A DNA stretch of 9,074 nucleotides, taken from positions 10,670 through 19,743 of the forward strand of contig DFAQ01000005.1 in NCBI GenBank assembly GCA_002365865.1, in the 5' to 3' direction. This DNA is from Pelotomaculum sp. UBA3102. GTDB taxonomy: Bacteria; Bacillota; Desulfotomaculia; Desulfotomaculales; Pelotomaculaceae. The notes beneath the pieces are model-generated. The model saw only the letters and a list, made by a program, of their open reading frames with translations. It was not told the DNA's origin and ran no database searches. Positions 1 to 6,474 of the stretch are shown here, piece by piece. Numbering within the stretch: position 1 is the stretch's first letter; every line of letters begins with the position of its first letter. The position numbers and the translations under genes were made by a program.

Positions 1-20
1 AGAACCGTCCCCTTGTCACG
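1..20. repeat. Possible end of a dispersed clostridial repeat
   Basis: The first bases read agaaccgtccccttgtcac; the reverse complement carries the core GGGGACGGTTCT. From memory, this core recurs many times in intergenic regions of Clostridia genomes, often near REP-associated (RAYT/IS200-like) transposases. Only one copy is visible and the window edge cuts it, so neither its full extent nor any paired arm can be seen. It lies just past the gyrB stop codon, a typical place for such repeats. Confidence 0.4.
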
Positions 21-28
21 TCTTAATA

Positions 29-1939
29 TTACACATCCAGATTGCGGACTAACGCGGCGTTTTCCTGAATAAATTTGCGGCGGGGCTCCACTTTGTCCCC
101 CATAAGCATGGAAAAAATAGCATCCGCTTCGATAGCGTCTTCAAGATTTACCTGCATCACCGTCCGGGTGTCAGGATCCATGGTGGTTTCCCACAGTTGC
201 GTGGCATCCATTTCACCCAGTCCTTTGTACCGCTGGAGGGCTATTCCTTCCCTGCCGATTCTTTTCAGCAATTTTTCCAGTTCATAATCATCATAAATAT
301 AATGCTCTAATTTGCCCTTCTTCACTTTATACAGGGGCGGTTGCGCAATAAAAACATACCCGTTGTCAATCAAAGGACGCATATAGCGGTAGAAAAAAGT
401 TAAGAGCAACGTCCTGATATGAGCCCCGTCAATATCGGCGTCGGACATTAAGATAACCTTGTGGTACCTGGCCTTTGACAAGTCAAATTCATCACCTATT
501 CCCGTACCGAGCGCGGTAATCATGGCCCGTATCTCTTCGTTGGCCAGGATCCGGTCCAGGCGCGCTTTTTCTACATTGATAATTTTCCCGCGCAGGGGAA
601 GGATTGCCTGGAATCTCCTGTCCCGGCCCTGTTTGGCCGAACCTCCCGCCGAGTCACCCTCTACCAGATAAAGCTCCGATACAGAAGGGTCCTTTTCTGA
701 ACAATCCGCAAGTTTACCCGGCAGAGTAGAGCTCTCCAACGCACTTTTTCTTCTGGTCAAATCCCTGGCCTTGCGGGCTGCCTCACGCGCCCGGGAAGCA
801 GTGATTGCTTTTTCTAAAATACGTTTCGCCACGGCAGGGTTTTCTTCCAGAAAGGTGCCCAGGCCTTCAACCACTACTGAATCTACAATACTTCTCACTT
901 CACTGTTGCCCAGCTTGGTCTTGGTCTGACCCTCAAACTGCGGCTCCGGGACTTTGACGCTTATAACGGCAGTTAAACCTTCTCTAATATCCTCCCCGGA
1001 AAGATTGCCCACGCTGTTTTTAAGTAAATTATACTTGCGCCCGTAATCATTCACCACTCTGGTCAGGGCGGCTTTAAAACCGGCTTCGTGGGTACCCCCG
1101 TCAGTAGTTTTAATGTTATTGGCATAAGAAAAAATGTTTTCGACGTAGGTATCGGTATACTGCAGGGAGATCTCAACAATAACGTCTTCCCTCTGTTTTT
1201 TAAAGTAAATGGGTTTTACGTGCAGGGAAGTTTTATTTTTATTTAAGTATTTTACAAAATCACGCAGGCCGCCATTATGTTGAAATGACACCTCCTGGTT
1301 GCTGCGACTGTCTTTTAAGGTAATATGAACACCCATATTAAGAAAAGATAATTCCCTCAGGCGCTGGACAAGAGTATCCTCGTTAAAAATAATTTCCTCA
1401 AAAATTTCGGGATCGGGCTTAAAAGTTACCTTGGTCCCATTGCTCTCACTGTTACCGATGATCTCTAAATCAGTCACCGGAACTCCCCTGCTGAATCTTT
1501 GGCGGTAAATTCTACGATCCCTTCTGATTTCTACCTCAAGCCACTCTGAAAGTGCATTAACCACTGACACTCCGACACCGTGCAGACCGCCTGACACCTT
1601 GTAGCCGCCACCGCCGAACTTACTTCCGGCATGAAGCAGGGTAAGCGCTACTTCTACTGCCGGCCGGCCTACCTTGGGATGAATGTCAACCGGAATTCCC
1701 CGGCCGTTATCAATCACGGTTACCGAATTATCTTCGTTAATAATTACTTCAATGTCATCGCAATAACCGGCCATAGCTTCATCAATACTATTATCCACCA
1801 CTTCATATACCAGATGGTGGAGTCCCCGGGCACTTGTACTGCCGATATACATACCCGGCCTGCGCCTTACTGCTTCCAAACCTTCAAGAACTTGAATTTC
1901 TTTGGCTCCGTATTTATTGTTTTCGATACTTTCACTCAA
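29..1939 (-). CDS. gyrB: DNA gyrase subunit B
   Basis: GyrB is the ATPase subunit of DNA gyrase; with GyrA it introduces negative supercoils ahead of the fork. At 636 residues it is full length for a Gram-positive GyrB, without the insertion seen in proteobacterial forms. The GHKL ATPase domain shows E46/N50 in EVVDNSIDEA, DNGRGIPV at 77-84 and the ATP-lid glycines of GLHGVGVS at 118-125. The transducer QTK loop is at 338-340. The TOPRIM domain has EGDSAGG at 427-433 (E427) and SDADID at 499-504. The C-terminal QRYKGLGEM is at 569-577. The start is TTG: an AGGAGA site lies 9 nt upstream and no ATG or GTG is available in frame between it and the first motif. It has its own promoter, 58 bases after which the upstream remB stop is already passed. 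gyrA, usually next, would lie beyond the left edge. Confidence 0.98.
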   Translation of the reverse strand: MSESIENNKYGAKEIQVLEGLEAVRRRPGMYIGSTSARGLHHLVYEVVDNSIDEAMAGYCDDIEVIINEDNSVTVIDNGRGIPVDIHPKVGRPAVEVALTLLHAGSKFGGGGYKVSGGLHGVGVSVVNALSEWLEVEIRRDRRIYRQRFSRGVPVTDLEIIGNSESNGTKVTFKPDPEIFEEIIFNEDTLVQRLRELSFLNMGVHITLKDSRSNQEVSFQHNGGLRDFVKYLNKNKTSLHVKPIYFKKQREDVIVEISLQYTDTYVENIFSYANNIKTTDGGTHEAGFKAALTRVVNDYGRKYNLLKNSVGNLSGEDIREGLTAVISVKVPEPQFEGQTKTKLGNSEVRSIVDSVVVEGLGTFLEENPAVAKRILEKAITASRAREAARKARDLTRRKSALESSTLPGKLADCSEKDPSVSELYLVEGDSAGGSAKQGRDRRFQAILPLRGKIINVEKARLDRILANEEIRAMITALGTGIGDEFDLSKARYHKVILMSDADIDGAHIRTLLLTFFYRYMRPLIDNGYVFIAQPPLYKVKKGKLEHYIYDDYELEKLLKRIGREGIALQRYKGLGEMDATQLWETTMDPDTRTVMQVNLEDAIEADAIFSMLMGDKVEPRRKFIQENAALVRNLDV

Positions 1940-1973
1940 AGTAGTACATCTCCTATAAATAATTTAAAATTTG

Positions 1974-2002
1974 ATTTTATAACCATTACTTAAATTTGTA
2001 AA
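1974..2002 (-). promoter_or_regulatory. Sigma-A promoter of gyrB
   Basis: On the minus strand TTTACA (1997-2002) is followed by a 17-bp spacer and TAAAAT (1974-1979); each hexamer matches the consensus at 5 of 6 positions. It lies in the 73-bp gap between remB and gyrB, and transcription would begin near 1967, about 28 nt before the TTG start. This suggests gyrB can be transcribed apart from the upstream genes, which fits the usual need to regulate gyrase by supercoiling. The promoter is a sequence prediction only. Confidence 0.6.
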
Positions 2003-2012
2003 TTATTATTTT

Positions 2013-2267
2013 TCAACCATCTATTTCAAAAATTTTTTTCGCTCTTTTACTTAAAGTAGCACATGAAATAGGAGATAAAAATATTTCATTTATGGCTACC
2101 ACGTAAGACTTTTCTTTTTTTTGACCGGGAATATTTTTTATAAAACCTTCATCACCGGCGATTTCTATAAATTCCCTGGTCGAAGAAGCAGACATCGCAC
2201 GCGCGTCAAAAATTGCTATAATTTCTTTCTTTGGAACTACCACGTCCCCACCGAGATGTAAAAACAT
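2013..2267 (-). CDS. remB: RemB/YaaB-like DUF370 family protein
   Basis: This 84-residue protein belongs to the RemA/DUF370 family and corresponds in position and length to B. subtilis YaaB (RemB, about 81 residues), found between recF and gyrB. RemA is a DNA-binding regulator of biofilm matrix genes; the job of the recF-linked paralogue is poorly known, so a DNA-binding role here is inference. Family hallmarks are the N-terminal MFLHLGGDVVVPKKEIIAIFD and the C-terminal SPISCATLSKRAKKIFEID. The ATG at 2265-2267 is preferred because GAGGAGGGG lies 4-5 nt upstream and the protein then begins exactly as the family does. A start at 2280-2282, overlapping the recF stop as TGATG, would translate this ribosome binding site into MRRGK and is less likely. 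Only 14 bases separate it from recF, so the two are surely cotranscribed. Confidence 0.88.
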   Translation of the reverse strand: MFLHLGGDVVVPKKEIIAIFDARAMSASSTREFIEIAGDEGFIKNIPGQKKEKSYVVAINEIFLSPISCATLSKRAKKIFEIDG

Positions 2268-2281
2268 TTTTCCCCTCCTCA

Positions 2282-3385
2282 TCAGTCAATTATTTTTCCT
2301 CCGGCAACACGGTAGATATTCTTCCTCAAAACCGGTTCTCCGTCAAAATCCTGCTCACTCGTAGCCGTAATAAAAGTTTGTACTATGCCGTCCATACTCT
2401 TTAAAATTAAATGACGACGTTCTTTATCCAGTTCAAACATTACGTCATCCATAAGCAAAACCGGATATTCGTTTATTTCTTTAAACCAGAGCCTTACCAG
2501 CGAAATTTTAAAACTTAAAATAATTGTCCGCACCTGACCGCGTGAACCGTATATTCTGGCATCAGTTCCGTTAATCAAGATCGAAAAGTCGTCGCGATGA
2601 GGACCGATCAGAGTTTGAGCACGGGCTATTTCTTCATTCCTGATCTGGGGTAATGCTTCAGATAAGCGCCTATATATAGCTTCTTCGGTGGTCAGTCCGG
2701 TTACATTTACTGACGAAAGATAATACAGGTCAATTTTTTCTTTGTCCCCGGTCAATTGCCGGTGTAATTCTTTCACCTGAGGGTAAAATTTCTTTAACAA
2801 CTGAATTCTTATTGATAAAATTTTTGATCCGTAGTTACATAACTGGTCGTTCCATGCGTTTAACAATTCACTTTTTGCTTTTTTTTCTCTTATTTCTTTG
2901 AGCAGTATGTTACGCTGGGAAATAATCTTATTATAACGGCTTAAATAATGACTATAACCGGGATGAAAAGGACCCACCTCAAGGTCAAAAAAACGGCGTC
3001 TTTCCTGGGGGGGACCTTTGATAATTTTTAAGTCGTCAGGAGTGAATAAAATAACTCCGGGCCAACCCAGAGGGAAACCCCGCGCTGAAACTCCGTTCAC
3101 GTTGATATTTTTTTTACCCGGGTAAAGAACCGCTTTTAATTCAATATTACGCCTTTCAGTTTCCAATAAACACTTTACACAGGCATAATCACAATCCCGG
3201 TTGATAATTTCTTTTTCCTTTGCCGTCCGAAAAGACCTGCCCGTACAGGCAAAATATATTGCTTCAAGAAGATTGGTTTTCCCCTGGGCATTACTGCCCA
3301 TAAATATATTAAAAAAAATACCGGGCTCAACAACCTGCTGATTAAGATTTCTAAAATTTATAAGCTCCAGGCGCCTTAAATACAA
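2282..3385 (-). CDS. recF: DNA replication/repair protein RecF
   Basis: RecF is an SMC-like ATPase that, with RecO and RecR, loads RecA at single-strand gaps. The protein is 367 residues, the family size. Walker A is at 30-37 (GSNAQGKT), the RecF motif IGPHRDD at 260-266, the ABC-type signature region GSRGQVRT at 280-287 and Walker B LLMDDV at 310-315. The signature is usually GSQGQQRT; here two glutamines are R and V, a mild departure. The chosen start is TTG at 3383-3385, because AGGGAG lies 10 nt upstream and the product MYLRRLELINFRN lines up with the N terminus of B. subtilis RecF. A TTG seven codons earlier has no ribosome binding site. It follows dnaN by 54 bases of nearly pure A/T and ends next to remB. 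The usual yaaA gene is not present between dnaN and recF. Confidence 0.95.
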   Translation of the reverse strand: MYLRRLELINFRNLNQQVVEPGIFFNIFMGSNAQGKTNLLEAIYFACTGRSFRTAKEKEIINRDCDYACVKCLLETERRNIELKAVLYPGKKNINVNGVSARGFPLGWPGVILFTPDDLKIIKGPPQERRRFFDLEVGPFHPGYSHYLSRYNKIISQRNILLKEIREKKAKSELLNAWNDQLCNYGSKILSIRIQLLKKFYPQVKELHRQLTGDKEKIDLYYLSSVNVTGLTTEEAIYRRLSEALPQIRNEEIARAQTLIGPHRDDFSILINGTDARIYGSRGQVRTIILSFKISLVRLWFKEINEYPVLLMDDVMFELDKERRHLILKSMDGIVQTFITATSEQDFDGEPVLRKNIYRVAGGKIID

Positions 3386-3439
3386 AAATTTGACACTCCC
3401 TGACAAGATAAAAAAATATTAAATTTTTAAAAAAAATTT

Positions 3440-4546
3440 TCATCCTTTCAGACGCACGGGTAAGATGAGTGAAAAATATTCATTATTTCCCGCCGGTCTG
3501 ATGATACCGGGGCTAAGCGGACCAGCAAAATCGATACTTACTTCCTCGCTTCCGGCTGCTTTTAACGCCTCGCTGAGATAACGCGCATTAAATGCAATTT
3601 GTATCTCTTCACCTTCATAATTAACCGGTATTTCTTCACAAAGCCGCCCGGCTTCCGTATTAACCGTCAATAAAATTACATTTCCTTCTAGATGTAATTT
3701 TATTGACGGTGCGCCATCTTTTTCCAGAAGAGCAGCTCTTTCAGCAGCTTCCTCAAGGTCTTTGGTTTTAAGTTTTACCTTGGTGGTATATTCCTTGGGC
3801 ACGGCCATCTGATAATTGGGAAATTGACCGTCAATAAGCCGTGAAATTAAGAAAATATTATCGCTGATAAAAAATACTTTTTTGCTGTTGGCAGCAATTT
3901 TAATATTATTTCCGGAATTACCAATAATTCTTACTAAATCATTAAGAGTTTTTCCCGGAATAATTAATTTTATATCAATATTTTCGTAATTTTCAATACT
4001 GAAACTGCGCCAGGCAAGACGATGAGTGTCAGTTGCCACCGCCGTAATCTGTTTTCCATGAATTTCAAAAAGTACTCCGTTATATATCGGGCGGTTTTCA
4101 TCATTTGACGCTGCGAACACTACCTGCCTGACGATATCTTTTAAAATATCTTCGGAAATATTTAAACTTATCTCACTTTCCGATAGTGAAACTTCCGGAA
4201 ATTCTTCTTCAGGAAATCCATTGATCACCGCTTCGGACTGACCGTATTTAATCTTGACGTTATCGGTAATTTCATCAGATTCGATGACCACAGGCAAGTA
4301 GGGAAGGCGCCTGACTAAATCAATAATATACCTTGCCGGAAGAACCGCGGTTCCGGGATTCAGTACTTCAACCGGCAGGGAACACTGAATCCCAATATTT
4401 AAGTCGGTAGCTGAAAGAAATAACCGGTCTTTACTTGCTTCAAATTTTACTCCTGACAGTATCGGCATGGGGTTTCTAGGGGAGACAGCTCTCTGAACCA
4501 GTTGCAACGCGTGAAGTAAATTATCCTTATCAGTAATAAATCTCAT
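3440..4546 (-). CDS. dnaN: DNA polymerase III beta subunit (sliding clamp)
   Basis: DnaN forms the ring-shaped dimer that holds DNA polymerase III on the template and recruits other repair and replication proteins. The 368-residue product has the family length (B. subtilis 378) and the three-domain clamp layout. Recognisable segments include MRFITDKDNLLHALQLVQRA at the N terminus, ENRPIYNGVLFE and ATDTHRLA in the middle domain, IDGQFPNY, and a C-terminal PAGNNEYFSLILPVRL. The ATG at 4544-4546 is preferred: GGGAG lies 8 nt upstream and clamps begin with this sequence. An ATG at 4601-4603 would add 19 unrelated residues and start inside the A/T-rich part of the origin. A perfect 19-bp inverted repeat lies inside the coding region at 3663-3710, encoding part of domain 3. 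No convincing separate promoter is visible in the gap upstream, so expression probably comes largely from the dnaA promoter. Confidence 0.97.
   Translation of the reverse strand: MRFITDKDNLLHALQLVQRAVSPRNPMPILSGVKFEASKDRLFLSATDLNIGIQCSLPVEVLNPGTAVLPARYIIDLVRRLPYLPVVIESDEITDNVKIKYGQSEAVINGFPEEEFPEVSLSESEISLNISEDILKDIVRQVVFAASNDENRPIYNGVLFEIHGKQITAVATDTHRLAWRSFSIENYENIDIKLIIPGKTLNDLVRIIGNSGNNIKIAANSKKVFFISDNIFLISRLIDGQFPNYQMAVPKEYTTKVKLKTKDLEEAAERAALLEKDGAPSIKLHLEGNVILLTVNTEAGRLCEEIPVNYEGEEIQIAFNARYLSEALKAAGSEEVSIDFAGPLSPGIIRPAGNNEYFSLILPVRLKG
3663..3710. repeat. Perfect 19-bp inverted repeat within dnaN
   Basis: The arm accgtcaataaaattacat at 3663-3681 is the exact reverse complement of 3692-3710, with a 10-base loop between. 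It lies wholly inside dnaN and encodes SIKLHLEGNVILLTV of the third domain, with no effect on the frame. In the dnaN transcript it would form a 19-bp hairpin. There is no following T-run, so it is not an ordinary terminator. A perfect stem this long in a conserved gene is unlikely by chance; quasi-palindrome correction by template switching is one possible origin. Confidence 0.93.
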
Positions 4547-4600
4547 TTTGATTTCTCCCGGTTTAGAATATTCATAAGAAAAAAAACGTTCCATCATGAT

Positions 4601-4652
4601 CATTATTATTAAATACTAGTAGTTATAGTAGGGGCTGTGAATATGTGTATAG
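4601..4652 (-). other. oriC: Origin core (oriC): DnaA boxes, G/C cluster, DnaA-trios, A/T-rich DUE
   Basis: Read in the dnaA direction, two DnaA-box-like sites abut: CTATACACA (4644-4652) and ATATTCACA (4636-4644), each one mismatch from TTATNCACA. They are followed by GCCCC (4631-4635), then the triplets CTA CTA TAA CTA CTA (4631-4617), then A/T-rich sequence (4601-4616). This is the order of the B. subtilis basal unwinding system: boxes, G/C cluster, DnaA-trios (TAG on the other strand), unwinding element. The central triplet departs from the trio consensus. DnaA bound at the boxes would extend onto the trio strand and open the A/T-rich stretch; the function is inferred from this architecture and from its place between dnaA and dnaN. 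Confidence 0.72.
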
Positions 4653-4667
4653 TAGCGCTGGGCCACT

Positions 4668-4689
4668 AAAATAACTTTAAAATAACTTT
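4668..4689. repeat. Tandem 11-bp A/T-rich repeat in the dnaA-dnaN gap
   Basis: The unit aaaataacttt occurs twice head to tail (4668-4678 and 4679-4689) and is followed by a run of A. It lies on the dnaA side of the DnaA boxes. It could help duplex opening or be incidental low-complexity sequence. Confidence 0.6.
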
Positions 4690-4697
4690 AAAAAAAG

Positions 4698-4767
4698 TGT
4701 TTATAAAATGTTTAGAATTATTCCGGAGTAAACATTGCTTTCTTTTCAGAAAATAATGTTATCTACA
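4698..4767. promoter_or_regulatory. Additional weak DnaA-box-like sites in the dnaA-dnaN gap
   Basis: TTATAAACA on the minus strand (4698-4706) and TTATCTACA on the plus strand (4759-4767) each differ by one base from a DnaA box. With the two abutting boxes near 4644 they give four candidate sites in about 130 bases of A/T-rich sequence. In such DNA single-mismatch sites can arise by chance, so these two are tentative. No strong promoter for dnaN is visible in the gap. Confidence 0.4.
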
Positions 4768-4803
4768 TCAATAATAACAAATGATTAACAGGTGTAAAAA
4801 TTA

Positions 4804-6156
4804 TTAACTGTTTTTAATTTGGTTAATAATTTTGTTGATGATTTCTTGAAAAGAATAATCATTAACTAATTCATTGTTTATTTTATCGCAGGCATGAATG
4901 ACTGTCGTATGGTCGCGACCGCCGAAAGCTTCGCCGATTTGGGGCAGGGATAGGTCGGTCAGTTCTCTTGAAAGATACATAGCTACTTGCCGGGGGAAGG
5001 CTACGGACCGGGTTCTTTTCTTTGCTTTAAATTCCTCGATGCGAACGTTATAAAATTCAGATACTTTTTTTTGAATTTCATTGACAGTGATTATCTTTGG
5101 TTTTATCTGGGAATGAATATCTTTGAGTACTTTTGCGGTCATTTCAGGAGTGATTTCTTTTTCATAAAGCGTAGCGTAAGCGATAACTCTAATGAGTGCG
5201 CCTTCAAGTTCGCGAATATTGGACTGAATTTTAAGGGCGATATATTCAATAGTATCGTCAGGAATATAAAGATTTTCAAGTTGTGCTTTTTTCCTTAAAA
5301 TAGCTATCCGTGTTTCTAAGTCGGGTGGTTGAATATCTGTAATCAATCCCCATTCAAAACGGGAACGAAGCCTGTCTTCCAGGGTCGGAATATCTTTTGG
5401 AGGGCGGTCGCTGGAAATAATTATTTGTTTATTGGACTCGTGCAGAGTATTAAAAGTATGAAAGAATTCCTCCTGGGTGCGTTCTTTGCCGGCCAAAAAT
5501 TGGATGTCATCTACAAGTAAAACGTCATTAATGCGGTATTTATTTCTGAATTCAACAGTTTTATCATCGCGGATAGAATTAATCAAATCGTTGGTGAATT
5601 TCTCAGATGTAACGTAGGTAACTTTTTGGTGGCTGTTTTGTCCCAAGATAAAATGACCGATGGCGTGCATCAAGTGGGTTTTTCCCAGACCGACACCACC
5701 GTAAATGAATAAGGGGTTATAAGATTTTGCGGGAGATTCGGCCACCGCGAAGCAGGCAGCGTGGGCAAAGCGGTTGCTGTTACCTACTACGAAGGTATCA
5801 AAAGTATATTTAGGGTTCAGGTGGATTAAAGAAAAATCTTCTAATACGGTTGTTTTTTTAGTAGAAGATTTTTTAATAAAATCATCTTGAAAATTATTAA
5901 CTTCATTTGATAACAGAAACTGTACTCCCAGGTCCTGTTTTGAGATAGTTTTAAAAACATCCTTTATTAGTGGAGTATAGCGGTCAGTTAACCACTCGCG
6001 GGAGTAATGACTGGGAACCTCAATAATAATCGTATTATCATGGCAACCAAGCGGTTTAAGGGGTTTAAGCCAGTTTTCGAATGAATGCTTGTTTAACTTT
6101 TTTTCCATAATATGGAGAGCTTTTTCCCAGAGTTCAAATACTTCACTTCTTAACAT
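4804..6156 (-). CDS. dnaA: Chromosomal replication initiator protein DnaA
   Basis: DnaA binds DnaA boxes at oriC, oligomerises with ATP and melts the origin; it also regulates transcription, including its own. The 450-residue protein has the full four-domain layout. Domain I (about 1-85) contains the conserved FENWLKPL and is the helicase/partner interaction region; a short linker (about 85-115) follows. The AAA+ domain has Walker A GGVGLGKT at 153-160, Walker B DVLLVDD at 211-217, sensor 1 IISSD at 246-250, the box VII arginine R266 in SRFEWGL, and sensor 2 R315 in NIRELEGAL. Domain IV binds DNA and carries the signature GGRDHTTVIHAC at 412-423. The ATG start has AGGGGTGG a few bases upstream. 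The leader contains a long hairpin and the promoter's -35 box overlaps a DnaA-box-like site. An insertion sequence begins 174 bases upstream of the start codon. Confidence 0.98.
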   Translation of the reverse strand: MLRSEVFELWEKALHIMEKKLNKHSFENWLKPLKPLGCHDNTIIIEVPSHYSREWLTDRYTPLIKDVFKTISKQDLGVQFLLSNEVNNFQDDFIKKSSTKKTTVLEDFSLIHLNPKYTFDTFVVGNSNRFAHAACFAVAESPAKSYNPLFIYGGVGLGKTHLMHAIGHFILGQNSHQKVTYVTSEKFTNDLINSIRDDKTVEFRNKYRINDVLLVDDIQFLAGKERTQEEFFHTFNTLHESNKQIIISSDRPPKDIPTLEDRLRSRFEWGLITDIQPPDLETRIAILRKKAQLENLYIPDDTIEYIALKIQSNIRELEGALIRVIAYATLYEKEITPEMTAKVLKDIHSQIKPKIITVNEIQKKVSEFYNVRIEEFKAKKRTRSVAFPRQVAMYLSRELTDLSLPQIGEAFGGRDHTTVIHACDKINNELVNDYSFQEIINKIINQIKNS

Positions 6157-6184
6157 AGCCCACCCCTGTATTGTAAAAATAATT

Positions 6185-6229
6185 AAACCTCAAAAATCCT
6201 CCGGCTAAGAGGAGGTGTTTTGAAGGTTT
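6185..6229 (-). promoter_or_regulatory. Long hairpin in the dnaA mRNA leader
   Basis: The arms 6185-6202 and 6211-6229 pair in 16 positions (5 + 6 + 5), interrupted by a two-base mismatch and a one-base bulge, around an 8-base loop. In the dnaA direction the stem is followed by AATTATTTTT, so it looks like a weak terminator or attenuator between the predicted transcription start near 6265 and the start codon. The upstream arm contains CACCTCC, which could also pair with the dnaA ribosome binding site GGGGTG (one G-U pair), giving a possible alternative fold. The structure is seen; the regulatory role is inference. Confidence 0.6.
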
Positions 6230-6271
6230 GTTAAGAAATTAAAAGATTATGCTGTATTTTTTTGTGATCAA

Positions 6272-6300
6272 ATAATAACAAATTTTATTTAAGTTATCAA
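6272..6300 (-). promoter_or_regulatory. Sigma-A promoter of dnaA
   Basis: On the minus strand TTGATA (6295-6300) is separated by exactly 17 bp from TATTAT (6272-6277); the hexamers match the consensus at 5 of 6 positions each. Transcription would start near 6265, giving a leader of about 110 nt. The insertion sequence ends 30 bases upstream of the -35 box, so the core promoter is intact although any upstream element is displaced. Confidence 0.65.
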
Positions 6301-6302
6301 CA
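6294..6302 (+). promoter_or_regulatory. DnaA-box-like site overlapping the dnaA -35 box
   Basis: TTATCAACA differs by one base from the consensus TTATCCACA and covers the -35 hexamer of the dnaA promoter. DnaA binding there would block RNA polymerase, the usual form of dnaA autoregulation. One mismatch in A/T-rich DNA leaves real doubt. Confidence 0.5.
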
Positions 6303-6321
6303 ATTTTTCACTACCGGAAAA

Positions 6322-6330
6322 GTTGTTCAG
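6322..6330 (+). repeat. Target site duplication, left copy
   Basis: gttgttcag directly precedes the left terminal repeat and is repeated exactly directly after the right terminal repeat at 9046-9054. The flanking bases differ, so the duplication is exactly 9 bp. It marks one insertion event. Confidence 0.93.
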
Positions 6331-6344
6331 CAGAGCTGACGCAT
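6331..6344 (+). repeat. Left terminal inverted repeat of the IS
   Basis: cagagctgacgcat matches the reverse complement of 9032-9045 at all 14 positions; similarity stops at the next base. It is the presumed transposase recognition and cleavage end. Confidence 0.92.
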
Positions 6345-6381
6345 CACTTTGAGAAGCATAGAATGGTAAGGCATAAGAAGT

Positions 6382-6393
6382 AAGGTTCAAAAA
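6382..6393 (+). repeat. Subterminal repeat, left copy
   Basis: aaggttcaaaaa begins 51 bases from the left end of the IS. The same 12 bases occur at 8982-8993, ending 52 bases from the right end, in the same orientation. The near-symmetrical placement hints at a bound site for the transposase or the accessory protein, though direct orientation is unusual for paired IS ends. Confidence 0.45.
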
Positions 6394-6412
6394 ATTTTTT
6401 CGCAATCCCTAC

Positions 6413-6441
6413 TGGACAAAGCAAAGCCAAGATGAGATAAT
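6413..6441 (+). promoter_or_regulatory. Sigma-A promoter of the IS genes
   Basis: TGGACA (6413-6418), a 17-bp spacer and GATAAT (6436-6441) form a good promoter inside the left end of the element. Transcription would start near 6448. That falls after the GTG at 6445, which argues against that codon as the translation start and for the ATG at 6475. Confidence 0.62.
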
Positions 6442-6474
6442 AGTGTGGGATACCAGAGAGGGGTGTTGCACACT

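Noticed and set aside
1631..1993. Plus-strand open frame of 120 codons opposite the start of gyrB
   Set aside because: It is antisense to the conserved GyrB ATPase domain and has no family features.
3386..3406. recF starting at TTG 3404-3406
   Set aside because: No ribosome binding site; AGGGAG lies downstream of it and serves the TTG at 3383-3385, which also gives the expected N terminus.
3663..3710. Intrinsic terminator inside dnaN
   Set aside because: The stem is A/T-rich with no following T-run, and it lies well before the end of an intact gene.
4547..4603. dnaN starting at ATG 4601-4603
   Set aside because: It adds 19 residues not found in clamps, begins in the A/T-rich part of the origin and lacks the good ribosome binding site that precedes 4546.
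6445..6474. N-terminal extension of the DUF4338 protein from GTG at 6445
   Set aside because: The predicted promoter would start transcription near 6448, after this codon, and there is no ribosome binding site before it; ATG at 6475 has GAGGGG upstream.
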